This document shows, one piece after another, positions 35,148-42,558 of a stretch of DNA of 42,558 nucleotides (positions are counted from its first letter, which is position 1; each line of letters starts with the position of its first letter). The notes beneath the pieces are model-generated. The model did no database searches. It was not told where the DNA came from and saw nothing but the letters and a program-made list of their open reading frames with translations. Origin of the DNA: Peptostreptococcaceae bacterium (GTDB lineage: Bacteria > Bacillota > Clostridia > Peptostreptococcales > Filifactoraceae); the NCBI GenBank assembly GCA_030532705.1, contig JAUNKR010000015.1, positions 1 through 42,558 on the forward strand, given 5' to 3'. A program made the position numbers and the translations under genes.

Positions 35148-36203
35148 ATGGCGGCGGATTCAAAAACCGAAAAAGCCACCCCCAAGAAACGGCGGGATGA
35201 GCGAAAAAAAGGTCATGTACTGATGAGTAGGGATGTCGTGATCGCGAGTTCTCTGATCGGAGTATTCAGCGCGTTGAAACTACTATTCCCTTTTGTCAAT
35301 CAAAGCATCGGCAGTTTTATGAGTAAATATCTGATGCTGATGTCAACCACTACGAAAGTAGATGCAGGAACCGCACAAAATATCACGCAGGATTTTATCA
35401 TCACTTTTGCGAAAACTGCATTTCCGATATTGCTCGCATCGTCGGGGATCGCGATCATCGCAACGATGGCGCAGACCAAATTGCTTTTTACGACCGATGC
35501 GATAAAATTCAAATGGGAGAAACTAAATCCCATTCAAGGCATTCAACGAATGTTTGCACTCAAAAATCTGGTGGAGCTTACGAAAAACCTGATCAAGATC
35601 ACCATCATGGCGGTCGTTTTATATCAGTTTATCGTCAAACGCCTGGTACCGATCACAAGGACGATGGATATGGCATTGGGCGCGTCCATCGGCTATATGC
35701 TCAATACGGTGATGTCACTGGTCTATACGATCGCCATCATATTTGTCGTTATCTCGGCGGGAGATTATCTATATCAATGGTGGGATTATGAGCGACAGAT
35801 CAAGATGTCCAAGCAGGAAGTGAAGGAAGAGTACAAACAAACGGAGGGAGATCCTCAGATCAAAGGCAAGATCAAAGACATGCAACGGAAAATGGCAATG
35901 TCTCGAATGATGCAGGCAGTGCCGGAAGCCGATGTCGTGATCAAGAACCCGACGCATTTTGCGGTCGCCCTCAAATATGATATCGATAAGGATCCGGCAC
36001 CGATCGTCCTTGCAAAAGGACAGGATGAACTGGCGCTTCGGATCATCAAAGTGGCGGAAGAATCAGGGGTGAAGGTCCTTGAGAACAGACCGCTGGCGAG
36101 ATCGCTTTTTGCTCAGACTGAGATCGGGTATCCGATCCCGAGCGAGCATTATGGAGAGATCGCTGAAATTCTAGTAAAGATACTGGATTTGAGCAACAGA
36201 TAG
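35148..36203 (+). CDS. flhB: Flagellar export switch protein FlhB
   Basis: A 351-aa protein with four spans and a cytoplasmic domain. The autocleavage motif N267-P-T-H270 is intact, so substrate switching from hook to filament should work as usual. The N-terminus DSKTEKATPKKRRDERKKG is classic. AGAGGAG precedes ATG 35148. Confidence 0.98.
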   Translation: MAADSKTEKATPKKRRDERKKGHVLMSRDVVIASSLIGVFSALKLLFPFVNQSIGSFMSKYLMLMSTTTKVDAGTAQNITQDFIITFAKTAFPILLASSGIAIIATMAQTKLLFTTDAIKFKWEKLNPIQGIQRMFALKNLVELTKNLIKITIMAVVLYQFIVKRLVPITRTMDMALGASIGYMLNTVMSLVYTIAIIFVVISAGDYLYQWWDYERQIKMSKQEVKEEYKQTEGDPQIKGKIKDMQRKMAMSRMMQAVPEADVVIKNPTHFAVALKYDIDKDPAPIVLAKGQDELALRIIKVAEESGVKVLENRPLARSLFAQTEIGYPIPSEHYGEIAEILVKILDLSNR

Positions 36204-36231
36204 CTGTTGCATGGGTAGGGTAGGAGATTTT

Positions 36232-38283
36232 ATGAAAAAGTTGTTAAGCAATGGAATATCGCTTTTCGTTGTGATCATCGTGCTATTGCTGATCATTCCG
36301 TTGAGTCCCTTCGTGCTGGACGTTATGTTCATCCTGAACATCTCGGTCTCGCTGGTGATCTTGTTGATCACGATGAATATCAAAGAGTCGCTCGAGTTTT
36401 CAATCTTTCCGTCATTGCTTTTGATCACCACATTGCTACGTTTGGGACTGAACATTTCATCAACGAGGTTGATCTTGACAAAGCAAGGGGAAGCCGGTGC
36501 GGTCATCAAGGCTTTCGGCAGCTTCGTGCTGCAGGGCAATATTATCGTCGGGGTCATTATCTTCCTCATCATCGTCTTGGTCCAGTTTATCGTGATCACG
36601 AAGGGTGCGGAACGTGTCGCGGAGGTAGCGGCAAGATTTACACTCGATGCGATGCCGGGGAAACAGATGGCGATCGACGCCGATCTAAGTTCCGGTCTGA
36701 TCACTGAAGAAGACGCGAGAAATCGGAGATACAAGATCCAAAAAGAAGCGGACTTCTACGGCGCTATGGATGGTGCGACCAAGATCGTAAAAGGGGATGC
36801 GATCATGTCGATCATCATCACCTTGATCAACTTCATCGCAGGTACCGTGATCGGTCTGATCCAATCGGGTCTGTCTTTTGGGGAAGTATTACAGATCTAT
36901 TCGATCGCAACGATCGGAGACGGTTTGGTATCTCAGATCCCGGCACTGCTGATCTCGACGGCGACGGGGATGATCGTAACACGTGCGGTATCTGACGGCT
37001 CGCTCAACAATGACGTGAGCAAGCAATTTATGGCACAACCGACCGCGCTGATCATTGCCGGAGGGCTGATGGGTGTGATCGCTTTGGTACCGGGGGCTCC
37101 TCATATTCAGCTTGCTATCATAGCAGCGGCATTGATGGGGCTTGGATTCACTGTGAAAAACAGAGCGGCGAAAGAAGAGGAAATGGCACAGGAGATCGTA
37201 CCGATCGAAGAAGGACCGATCGATGAAAATGCCCATTTCAAAGATATCAACAATATCTATCCGCTGCTCAATATTGAACCGATTGAAATGGAGTTTGGGT
37301 ACAGTCTGATCCCGCTGGTCGATGAAGAGAGCGGCGGAAAGCTGATCAATCGCATCGTCATCTTCCGGCGACAATACGCACAGGATATGGGATTTGTGAT
37401 CCCGTCGATCCGATTGAGAGACAGTTCAGCGCTCAACACCAATCAATATACGATAAACATCAAAGGAGAGGAGATCGCTCGAGGCGAGATCCTGACAGAT
37501 TATTATTTGGCACTGGAGCCATCGACACCGGTAACGCCGATCGACGGGATCGAGACGATCGAACCGGCATACGGTATCCCGGGCAAATGGATCACTGCGG
37601 ATAAAAAGGAAATGGCAGAGATCTATGGCTACACGGTCATTGACCCGCTTTCCGTCATGGTGACACATCTATCGGAAACGGTCAAGAAATATGCACATGA
37701 GCTGCTCACGCGTTCAGAGATCATGCAGATCATCGAGAACACGAAACAAACGCAACCGCAGCTTGTGGAAGAAGTATTCCCTGACATCATGTCTTATGCG
37801 AATTTTCAAAAGGTATTATCCAATCTGCTTAAAGAGGGTGTTCCGATCAAGGATATGGCGAGCATACTGGAAAGTATTATCGATTCAGCAGGCTCATCGA
37901 ATGATATCGATTCGATCACTGAAAAGATCCGGATCGCTCTCAAGAGGACGATCACAAGACGTTTCTGTGAAAATGGTCAGATGCGCGTAGTCACTCTGGA
38001 TGCGGAGCTAGAAAAAACGATCGTGAGCTCGCTGACAAGAAGCGAACAAGGGATCTATCTGGCACTGAGCCCGGATACATTGCAAAAGATCATATCACAG
38101 CTTTCGGAGCAGCTCAAAAAATTTGCAGAGCTTTCACAGCGTCCGATTATCCTGACAAGTCACGTTGTGAGGATCTACTTTGCAAGGCTGATCGAGCAAT
38201 TTTATCCGAATGTCTATGTGCTGTCTTTCAATGAGATAGCCAACAATGTCCAAATACAAGCGATCGGTAATATAGAAGGTTAA
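36232..38283 (+). CDS. flhA: Flagellar export gate protein FlhA
   Basis: A 683-aa protein with about eight N-terminal spans (to about residue 310), the cytoplasmic FHIPEP signature region (RFTLDAMPGKQMAIDADLSS, then ITEEDARNRR) and a C-terminal ring domain. ATG 36232 is preferred because TAGGAG precedes it; an upstream ATG at 36211 is possible. In B. subtilis flhF and flhG follow; here the sigma-factor gene follows after a 128-base leader. Confidence 0.97.
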   Translation: MKKLLSNGISLFVVIIVLLLIIPLSPFVLDVMFILNISVSLVILLITMNIKESLEFSIFPSLLLITTLLRLGLNISSTRLILTKQGEAGAVIKAFGSFVLQGNIIVGVIIFLIIVLVQFIVITKGAERVAEVAARFTLDAMPGKQMAIDADLSSGLITEEDARNRRYKIQKEADFYGAMDGATKIVKGDAIMSIIITLINFIAGTVIGLIQSGLSFGEVLQIYSIATIGDGLVSQIPALLISTATGMIVTRAVSDGSLNNDVSKQFMAQPTALIIAGGLMGVIALVPGAPHIQLAIIAAALMGLGFTVKNRAAKEEEMAQEIVPIEEGPIDENAHFKDINNIYPLLNIEPIEMEFGYSLIPLVDEESGGKLINRIVIFRRQYAQDMGFVIPSIRLRDSSALNTNQYTINIKGEEIARGEILTDYYLALEPSTPVTPIDGIETIEPAYGIPGKWITADKKEMAEIYGYTVIDPLSVMVTHLSETVKKYAHELLTRSEIMQIIENTKQTQPQLVEEVFPDIMSYANFQKVLSNLLKEGVPIKDMASILESIIDSAGSSNDIDSITEKIRIALKRTITRRFCENGQMRVVTLDAELEKTIVSSLTRSEQGIYLALSPDTLQKIISQLSEQLKKFAELSQRPIILTSHVVRIYFARLIEQFYPNVYVLSFNEIANNVQIQAIGNIEG

Positions 38284-38287
38284 CAAT

Positions 38288-38349
38288 GCTTTGGGAAAAC
38301 CAAAGCCGAAACGATGCTGGACCAAAGGTGTCGTTCTCTGGTGGTTTTG
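38288..38349 (+). promoter_or_regulatory. sigD leader with two mutually exclusive stems
   Basis: GCTTTGG (38288-38294) can pair perfectly with CCAAAGC (38300-38306) around a GAAAA loop. The same second arm, CAAAGCC (38301-38307), can instead pair with GGTTTTG (38343-38349), with one G-U. A ribosome-site-like AAGGAG (38351-38356) follows the second arm. No T-run is present. Confidence 0.35.
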
Positions 38350-38386
38350 TAAGGAGATAATACCGAAGAGAACATAGGACCTTGGT

Positions 38387-38425
38387 ATGGCGCAACGATT
38401 GGGAGAAAACAATGGCTTACTGTAA
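38387..38425 (+). CDS. Possible 12-aa upstream reading frame overlapping sigD
   Basis: ATG 38387, preceded by AGGA (38376-38379), encodes MAQRLGENNGLL and stops at 38423-38425, inside the start of the sigma-factor gene (38412). If translated it could couple or restrain sigma-factor synthesis. It may be chance. Confidence 0.2.
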   Translation: MAQRLGENNGLL

Positions 38426-39191
38426 TGAAATGGAATTCAAAAGTAACGAAGAACTATTGATGGAGTACAAACTGACAAAGGATGAAGGGATCAAACAGGA
38501 GATCGTGCTACGTTATATCGATACGATCCGAGTGATCGCCCATCAGATGAGAGATGTTTATATCAGCTTTACACAGCTGGATGACATCGTAAATGAAGGC
38601 GTGATCGCGGTAATAAAAGCGATCGACAAATTTGACCTGGATAAAAACGTGAAGTTTGAAACTTATATCTCAAAGCGTATCCGCGGACTGATCATCGACA
38701 TCGCAAGGAAGCAAGACTGGGTCCCACGAAGCATACGCAAAGCGAATAAAGACATCAATACAGCCACAGAGGCACTTTATGCAAAAACAGGAAGAACACC
38801 TACAGCAAATGAGGTGGCAGATTTTATGGGAATGAGTGTTCAAAAATATTGGGAACAAACTTCCAAAAACAATATCTTTGGATTTTTATCACTCGATATG
38901 ATCTTGGAAGAAGCCGGAGAGGTGGCTGATTTCAAAAGAGTATCTTCCCTGGAGAGCGATCGTTCACCGGAGAGCACATTGCTTGAGGATGAGATGGATG
39001 AAACGCTCAAAAAAGGACTAAGCGGTTTGAGAGATAGAGAACGTTCGGTCATCGATATGTACTATCACAAGAACCTCAGCATGAAGGAGATCGCAGCGAT
39101 ACTGAATGTAAGCGAACCTAGGATCTCGCAGATCCATGCAACAGCGATCAAGAAGCTTCGTGGCTCGATGAAAGAATATATGCAGCACTAG
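38412..39191 (+). CDS. sigD: Flagellar RNA polymerase sigma factor (SigD/FliA)
   Basis: A 259-aa sigma-28 family factor. Region 2 holds LDDIVNEGVIAVIKAIDKFD and FETYISKRIRGLIIDIARKQDWVPRS, cited in part. Region 3 follows, and the region 4 helix-turn-helix is LSMKEIAAILNVSEPRISQI. It should direct late genes such as flagellin. ATG 38412 follows GGGAGAA (38400-38406). No sigma-D type promoter was found in this window, so its targets probably lie elsewhere. Confidence 0.96.
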   Translation: MAYCNEMEFKSNEELLMEYKLTKDEGIKQEIVLRYIDTIRVIAHQMRDVYISFTQLDDIVNEGVIAVIKAIDKFDLDKNVKFETYISKRIRGLIIDIARKQDWVPRSIRKANKDINTATEALYAKTGRTPTANEVADFMGMSVQKYWEQTSKNNIFGFLSLDMILEEAGEVADFKRVSSLESDRSPESTLLEDEMDETLKKGLSGLRDRERSVIDMYYHKNLSMKEIAAILNVSEPRISQIHATAIKKLRGSMKEYMQH

Positions 39192-39231
39192 ATAGAAATT
39201 CGGGTGACGCTCGAGGAAAGAAAGGAAGAAT

Positions 39232-39975
39232 ATGTTACAAGGACTATATAATTTAACATCCGGAGTATTGACTCAAAACAGAAATCTCAATGTGATAAGC
39301 AACAATATGGTGAATGTTTCGTCACCCGGTTTCAAAAAGGACACCATGGTATCTACGACATTCAAAGAAGAAATGCTGTACCGAGCACAGAACAACGGCT
39401 CAAATTCATCATCGGAACTGAACAATGCTTCAAAAATACGTTCGGCCACAGAAACAATGGTCAATCATGAGCAAGGGGCGTTTGAAGAAACGGGAAATCC
39501 ATTGGATATGGCACTTGCCGAAAAAGGATTTTTCGAAATACAGAGTCCAAGTGGAAGACTCTATACACGCAACGGAAGCTTTATCATTGACGAACAAGGG
39601 TATTTGGCACTTCCGTCTATCGGAAGAGTAATGGGGCAGTCAGGACCCATTCTGCTGAATACGGACAAGATCCAAGTGGAAACAGACGGTACGATCAGAG
39701 GGGTCGAAGGAAATGTTATCGACAAAGTCAAAGTGGTGGACTTTGAGAATTACGATGCACTTCAAAAAACCCCGGCCGGGTTGTTTATAGGAAATGATCC
39801 GCAGGCGGTCAATGGACATATCGTGCAGAACACTCTGGAACGCTCTAATGTTTCCATGATATCTGAAATGACATCTATGATGACGAGCCAACGCGCGATC
39901 CAAAGTGCAGCTCAGATCATTAAAATATATGACCAGCTGATGGCAAAAGCGACCACAGAGCTGGGCAGATTATAA
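39232..39975 (+). CDS. flgF: Flagellar rod protein, FlgF-like
   Basis: A 247-aa FlgF/FlgG-family rod protein. The N-terminus LQGLYNLTSGVLTQNRNLNV, then ISNNMVNVSSPGFKKD, and the C-terminal SMISEMTSMMTSQRAIQSAA fit the family. It is called FlgF-like because it comes first of the pair and diverges more from canonical FlgG. AAAGGA precedes ATG 39232. In clostridia two such genes commonly follow sigD. Confidence 0.85.
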   Translation: MLQGLYNLTSGVLTQNRNLNVISNNMVNVSSPGFKKDTMVSTTFKEEMLYRAQNNGSNSSSELNNASKIRSATETMVNHEQGAFEETGNPLDMALAEKGFFEIQSPSGRLYTRNGSFIIDEQGYLALPSIGRVMGQSGPILLNTDKIQVETDGTIRGVEGNVIDKVKVVDFENYDALQKTPAGLFIGNDPQAVNGHIVQNTLERSNVSMISEMTSMMTSQRAIQSAAQIIKIYDQLMAKATTELGRL

Positions 39976-39984
39976 GGAGGCAAT

Positions 39985-40743
39985 ATGAATCTGTCATTTT
40001 ATACAAGCGCGATCGGCGCGATGGGCCAGCAGGAAAAGCTGGACATTATATCCAATAATATTGCCAATATCAATACGGATGGTTATAAGAGCAAGTCGGG
40101 AACTTTTTCCGGACTGATCTACAGCAATATGAATGCACCGAAAGGATCTTCGTCGAAGCTGAAGACAGGAGTAGGCGTTAAGATCGAAAAAACGGAGATC
40201 GACATGCGAAGCGGATCCTACAATCAAACGGATGATCCATTGAGTTTTGCGATCACAGGAGAGGGGCTATTCGGGATCCAAATGCCCAATGGAAATATCG
40301 CATACACGAGAGAAGGCGGATTTATTTTGTCCAGACAGTCCGACGGACGATTTCGGCTTGCGACAAAAGATGGCTATCCGGTACTTGGAAAAGATAGACG
40401 TCCGATCGATGTGCGGGAGGATTTTTTGAAAGGGACTTCCGACAAAGCGGATCAAAAACAAGCGCCGATGGGATTGGAAGATCGGATCGCCGTATTTCAG
40501 TTTGAAAACTACAATGATATGGAGAGCATTGGCGGAAATCGGATGCTGGCGAAGGCAAAAAACGGTTTGCCGACGATCGCCGATGATGTAAGAGTGGAGA
40601 AGGGGATCGTAGAGACTTCGAATGTGGAATTTGCGCAGGAGATGTCCCGGATGATCGAGACGCAAAGAGCATATCAGTTTGCACTCCGAATGGTAACAAC
40701 ATCGGATGAGGTGGAAGGTATAATAAATTCATTGAGAGGATAG
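39985..40743 (+). CDS. flgG: Flagellar rod protein, FlgG-like
   Basis: A 252-aa distal-rod family protein. The N-terminus MGQQEKLDIISNNIANINTD, then GYKSKSG, and the C-terminus NVEFAQEMSRMIETQRAYQF are typical. The strong ribosome site AAGGAGG precedes ATG 39985. The naming of the two rod genes as flgF and flgG could be reversed. Confidence 0.85.
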   Translation: MNLSFYTSAIGAMGQQEKLDIISNNIANINTDGYKSKSGTFSGLIYSNMNAPKGSSSKLKTGVGVKIEKTEIDMRSGSYNQTDDPLSFAITGEGLFGIQMPNGNIAYTREGGFILSRQSDGRFRLATKDGYPVLGKDRRPIDVREDFLKGTSDKADQKQAPMGLEDRIAVFQFENYNDMESIGGNRMLAKAKNGLPTIADDVRVEKGIVETSNVEFAQEMSRMIETQRAYQFALRMVTTSDEVEGIINSLRG

Positions 40744-40753
40744 GAATAGGAAA

Positions 40754-41380
40754 ATGAGTATAACAAGCTATGAGCAGATGAACTCGATGGAACTGGATGT
40801 TTTGAAAGAGATTGGAAGTATCGGGACCGGCAATGCGGCAACGGCGCTATCGACATTGCTCAACACGAAGATCAAGATGTCGATGCCGGAAGTTTCTGTA
40901 CTGGGATATAACGAGGCGATCAACAAAATGGGAGGTCCTGAGAAGATCGTTGCCGGTGTTATGAGTCGGATCAGCGGAGAGATCAACGGGATCATGCTTT
41001 ATACGCAGGAACTGGATTCGATCAACACGATGCTCCAAGGCGTGCTTGCAGACAAGATCGAAAATTATTTTCAGCTGAACGAGATGGAGATCTCCGCGAT
41101 CATCGAGGTCGGGAATATCATCATATCATCCTACATGAATGCGATCACTTCACTGGCAGGCATCACAGCCAATCTGTCTGTTCCGGGGATCTCGATCAAT
41201 ATGCTTGGAGGGATCTTAGCTGTCCCGATGGTAGAATACGGATATGAATCCAACAAGATCCTATCGATCGGAGGAAAGCTGTCGATGGATGAAAAGATCT
41301 TGGAAAGCAACCTGATATTACTTCCGGATGTAAAATCGCTCAACCATCTTTTTCAAAAGTTAGGAATAAAGCATGACTAG
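40754..41380 (+). CDS. cheC: CheY-P phosphatase CheC
   Basis: A 208-aa CheC. The two phosphatase sites have the pattern D/S-x3-E-x2-N. The first is D15-x3-E19-x2-S22, with serine in place of the catalytic asparagine. The second, SAIIEVGN, is intact. In B. subtilis the second site matters more for CheC, so activity is expected. It overlaps cheD by 8 bases and would bind CheD. Ribosome site ATAGGA, ATG 40754. Confidence 0.95.
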   Translation: MSITSYEQMNSMELDVLKEIGSIGTGNAATALSTLLNTKIKMSMPEVSVLGYNEAINKMGGPEKIVAGVMSRISGEINGIMLYTQELDSINTMLQGVLADKIENYFQLNEMEISAIIEVGNIIISSYMNAITSLAGITANLSVPGISINMLGGILAVPMVEYGYESNKILSIGGKLSMDEKILESNLILLPDVKSLNHLFQKLGIKHD

Positions 41381-41855
41381 ACAATATATTGTTGGGATCG
41401 CTGATATGAAGCAAGCCCGTGCAACAGGGACCATCATTACTTATGCGCTCGGCTCATGTATCGGGATCTGTTTGTACGATCCGATGATCAAGTTAGGAGC
41501 AATGGTCCATATTATGCTACCCGAAGCGCCTAAAAACAAAGTGGACAACCTTTTTAAGTATGCCGATACCGGAATAAGAGAGACCCTTCGGAAGATGGAA
41601 GCTTTCGGAGCGGTCCGGGCGAGGATGGTCGCAAAGATCGCGGGCGGGGCAAAGATGTTCGATATCCCTGACAGTTCATCGCTTGGAAACATCGGAGAAC
41701 GCAATGCGCTCGCCGTAAAGCAGGTATTGATGACAGAACGTATTCGACTGATCAAAGAAGATCTTGGTGCAAATTATGCAAGAACAATGGCGTTTGACGT
41801 TGAGACCGGGATGGCGAAGATCAAGGTGTTTGGAAGAGAAGAAATAAATTTTTAA
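41373..41855 (+). CDS. cheD: Chemoreceptor glutamine deamidase CheD
   Basis: A 160-aa enzyme that deamidates glutamines on receptors and stimulates CheC. The catalytic cysteine C29 in ALGSCIGICLYD and H46 in AMVHIMLPEA are present, as is the threonine in KYADTGI. ATG 41373 overlaps the cheC stop (ATGACTAG). Confidence 0.96.
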   Translation: MTRQYIVGIADMKQARATGTIITYALGSCIGICLYDPMIKLGAMVHIMLPEAPKNKVDNLFKYADTGIRETLRKMEAFGAVRARMVAKIAGGAKMFDIPDSSSLGNIGERNALAVKQVLMTERIRLIKEDLGANYARTMAFDVETGMAKIKVFGREEINF

Positions 41856-41868
41856 TAGGAGAAAATAT

Positions 41869-42345
41869 ATGAATCTACATTCAAAAGTGGAAAATGGGAT
41901 CGATAATGCGGAAATAGAGATCATGGAATTTATGATCGGAAGTGAAGCATTCGGGATCGATGTTACCAATGTTCGTGAGATCATGACAGTACAGGAAGTT
42001 ACACCTGCCGCTTTATCACATCCGATGGTAGAAGGACTTTTCAAGCCCAGAGATATTCTCTATACCGTGATCGCTTTACCGTCATTTATCCGCAATACCA
42101 TGATCGAAAAAAACCCTAAAGACCTCTTCATCTTAACGGATTATGAAGGGATGAATATCGCCTATCGTGTAAACTCGGTCAATGGGATCGTTCGTGTAAA
42201 TCGATCAAATATCCAAAAAGCAGATCGATCCGTCGGTGGAGACAATCTGCGCATCACAAAAGGCGTCGTGACTTATGAAGGAAGATTGATCAGTATCTTG
42301 GATCTACATCAGATCATGAGCGATATCATTCCGAAGGAAGCATAA
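41869..42345 (+). CDS. cheW: Chemotaxis coupling protein CheW
   Basis: A 158-aa CheW-domain protein that links receptors to CheA. The order IEIMEFMIGSEAFGIDVTNV, REIM and a C-terminal ISILDLHQIM is typical. No receiver domain follows, so it is CheW rather than CheV. TAGGAG precedes ATG 41869. It is the last gene before a strong terminator; cheA itself is not in the window. Confidence 0.93.
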   Translation: MNLHSKVENGIDNAEIEIMEFMIGSEAFGIDVTNVREIMTVQEVTPAALSHPMVEGLFKPRDILYTVIALPSFIRNTMIEKNPKDLFILTDYEGMNIAYRVNSVNGIVRVNRSNIQKADRSVGGDNLRITKGVVTYEGRLISILDLHQIMSDIIPKEA

Positions 42346-42408
42346 GGGATCGATCGCACACTTTTCCGGAAGGGTCGTTCTTTTGGGATCAAAAATTGAT
42401 GGAATAAC

Positions 42409-42444
42409 AAAAAAGATCGCAACGCTTTTGCTGCGATCTTTTTT
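42409..42444 (+). terminator. Terminator of the flagellar cluster
   Basis: A-rich arm ending GATCGCA (42409-42421) pairs with TGCGATC plus T6 (42432-42444) around a 10-base loop. A-tract on one side and T-tract on the other make it potentially bidirectional. Confidence 0.92.
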
Positions 42445-42536
42445 ATTGACGCATAGAAGACTTGGGTAACAGGATCCAAAGAGCAAGATCAAAGAAGATC
42501 TCATGATACTAATACCTATTAAAAAGCATAACGATG

Positions 42537-42545
42537 TGATATAAT
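42537..42545 (+). promoter_or_regulatory. Extended -10 element at the window end
   Basis: TGA followed by TATAAT (42540-42545) is an extended -10 promoter element. It probably serves the next transcript outside the window; no good -35 is visible. Confidence 0.45.
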
Positions 42546-42558
42546 AAGATTATGAAAA

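Noticed and set aside
17932-42345. Sigma-D (TAAA-N15-GCCGATAT) promoters inside the flagellar cluster
   Set aside because: Several GCCGAT strings occur, for example near 41560 and 40575, but none has a TAAA box at the correct distance.
42552-42558. A start codon at the extreme window end
   Set aside because: The ATG lies only 7 bases after the -10 element, with no room for a transcription start and ribosome site.
1-42558. tRNA, rRNA, CRISPR arrays, insertion sequences or prophage genes
   Set aside because: No sequence with these hallmarks was seen; the only tandem repeats are the fliY linker units.

Overview
The window comes from a low- to mid-GC Gram-positive bacterium of the Clostridia, probably in or near the Peptostreptococcales/Tissierellales. 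The grounds are a Firmicutes-type single flagellar gene cluster (FliY, CheC, CheD and SwrD/FlbD are all present), AGGAGG-type ribosome sites, and one-carbon folate genes typical of amino-acid-fermenting clostridia. Protein and gene names come from recognising conserved motifs by eye; no database search was possible. The DNA is strikingly rich in GATC because ATC is the favoured Ile codon.

Layout. 1-4860: a regulated operon with a 24-codon amphipathic peptide gene, an OmpR-type response regulator, a short-anchored histidine kinase, an ABC ATPase and a large FtsX-type permease, closed by an intrinsic terminator. 4860-5470: a 600-base gap. 5470-7890: formate-tetrahydrofolate ligase and a cyclodeaminase/cyclohydrolase-family protein. 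7890-12110: a possible structured RNA, two small membrane proteins, a flavodoxin-fold oxidoreductase, a zinc-dependent phospholipase C-like protein and an Atg22-like MFS transporter. 12110-15366: back-to-back terminators, then a NatA/NatB-type ABC exporter on the minus strand whose permease is fused to a CPBP intramembrane protease. 15367-17786: a promoter-bearing gap and mnmG standing alone.

17932-42345 is one long flagellar and chemotaxis cluster, all on the plus strand with tiny gaps or overlaps: pilZ-flgB-fliE-fliF-fliG-fliH-fliI-fliJ-fliK-flgD-(TIGR02530-like)-flgE-flbD-motA-motB-fliM-fliN-cheY-flgC-fliY-fliO-fliP-fliQ-fliR-flhB-flhA-sigD-flgF-like-flgG-like-cheC-cheD-cheW, ending at a strong terminator. 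It encodes rod, MS ring, C ring, export gate and ATPase, hook, stator, the flagellar sigma factor and part of the CheY signalling/adaptation system. Flagellin, filament caps and junction proteins, fliL, flhF, flhG, cheA, cheB, cheR and receptors are absent and must lie elsewhere or be missing.

The most interesting points are: (i) FliY has lost the usual N-terminal CheY-binding peptide and carries three tandem copies of a near-identical peptide in its linker; (ii) flgC has left flgB and sits between cheY and fliY; (iii) both a minimal FliN and a full FliY are encoded; (iv) a near-ideal amphipathic micro-peptide leads the two-component/ABC operon; (v) a sigD leader that can form two competing stems and holds an overlapping 12-codon reading frame; (vi) a 96-base inverted-repeat element after the folate genes.
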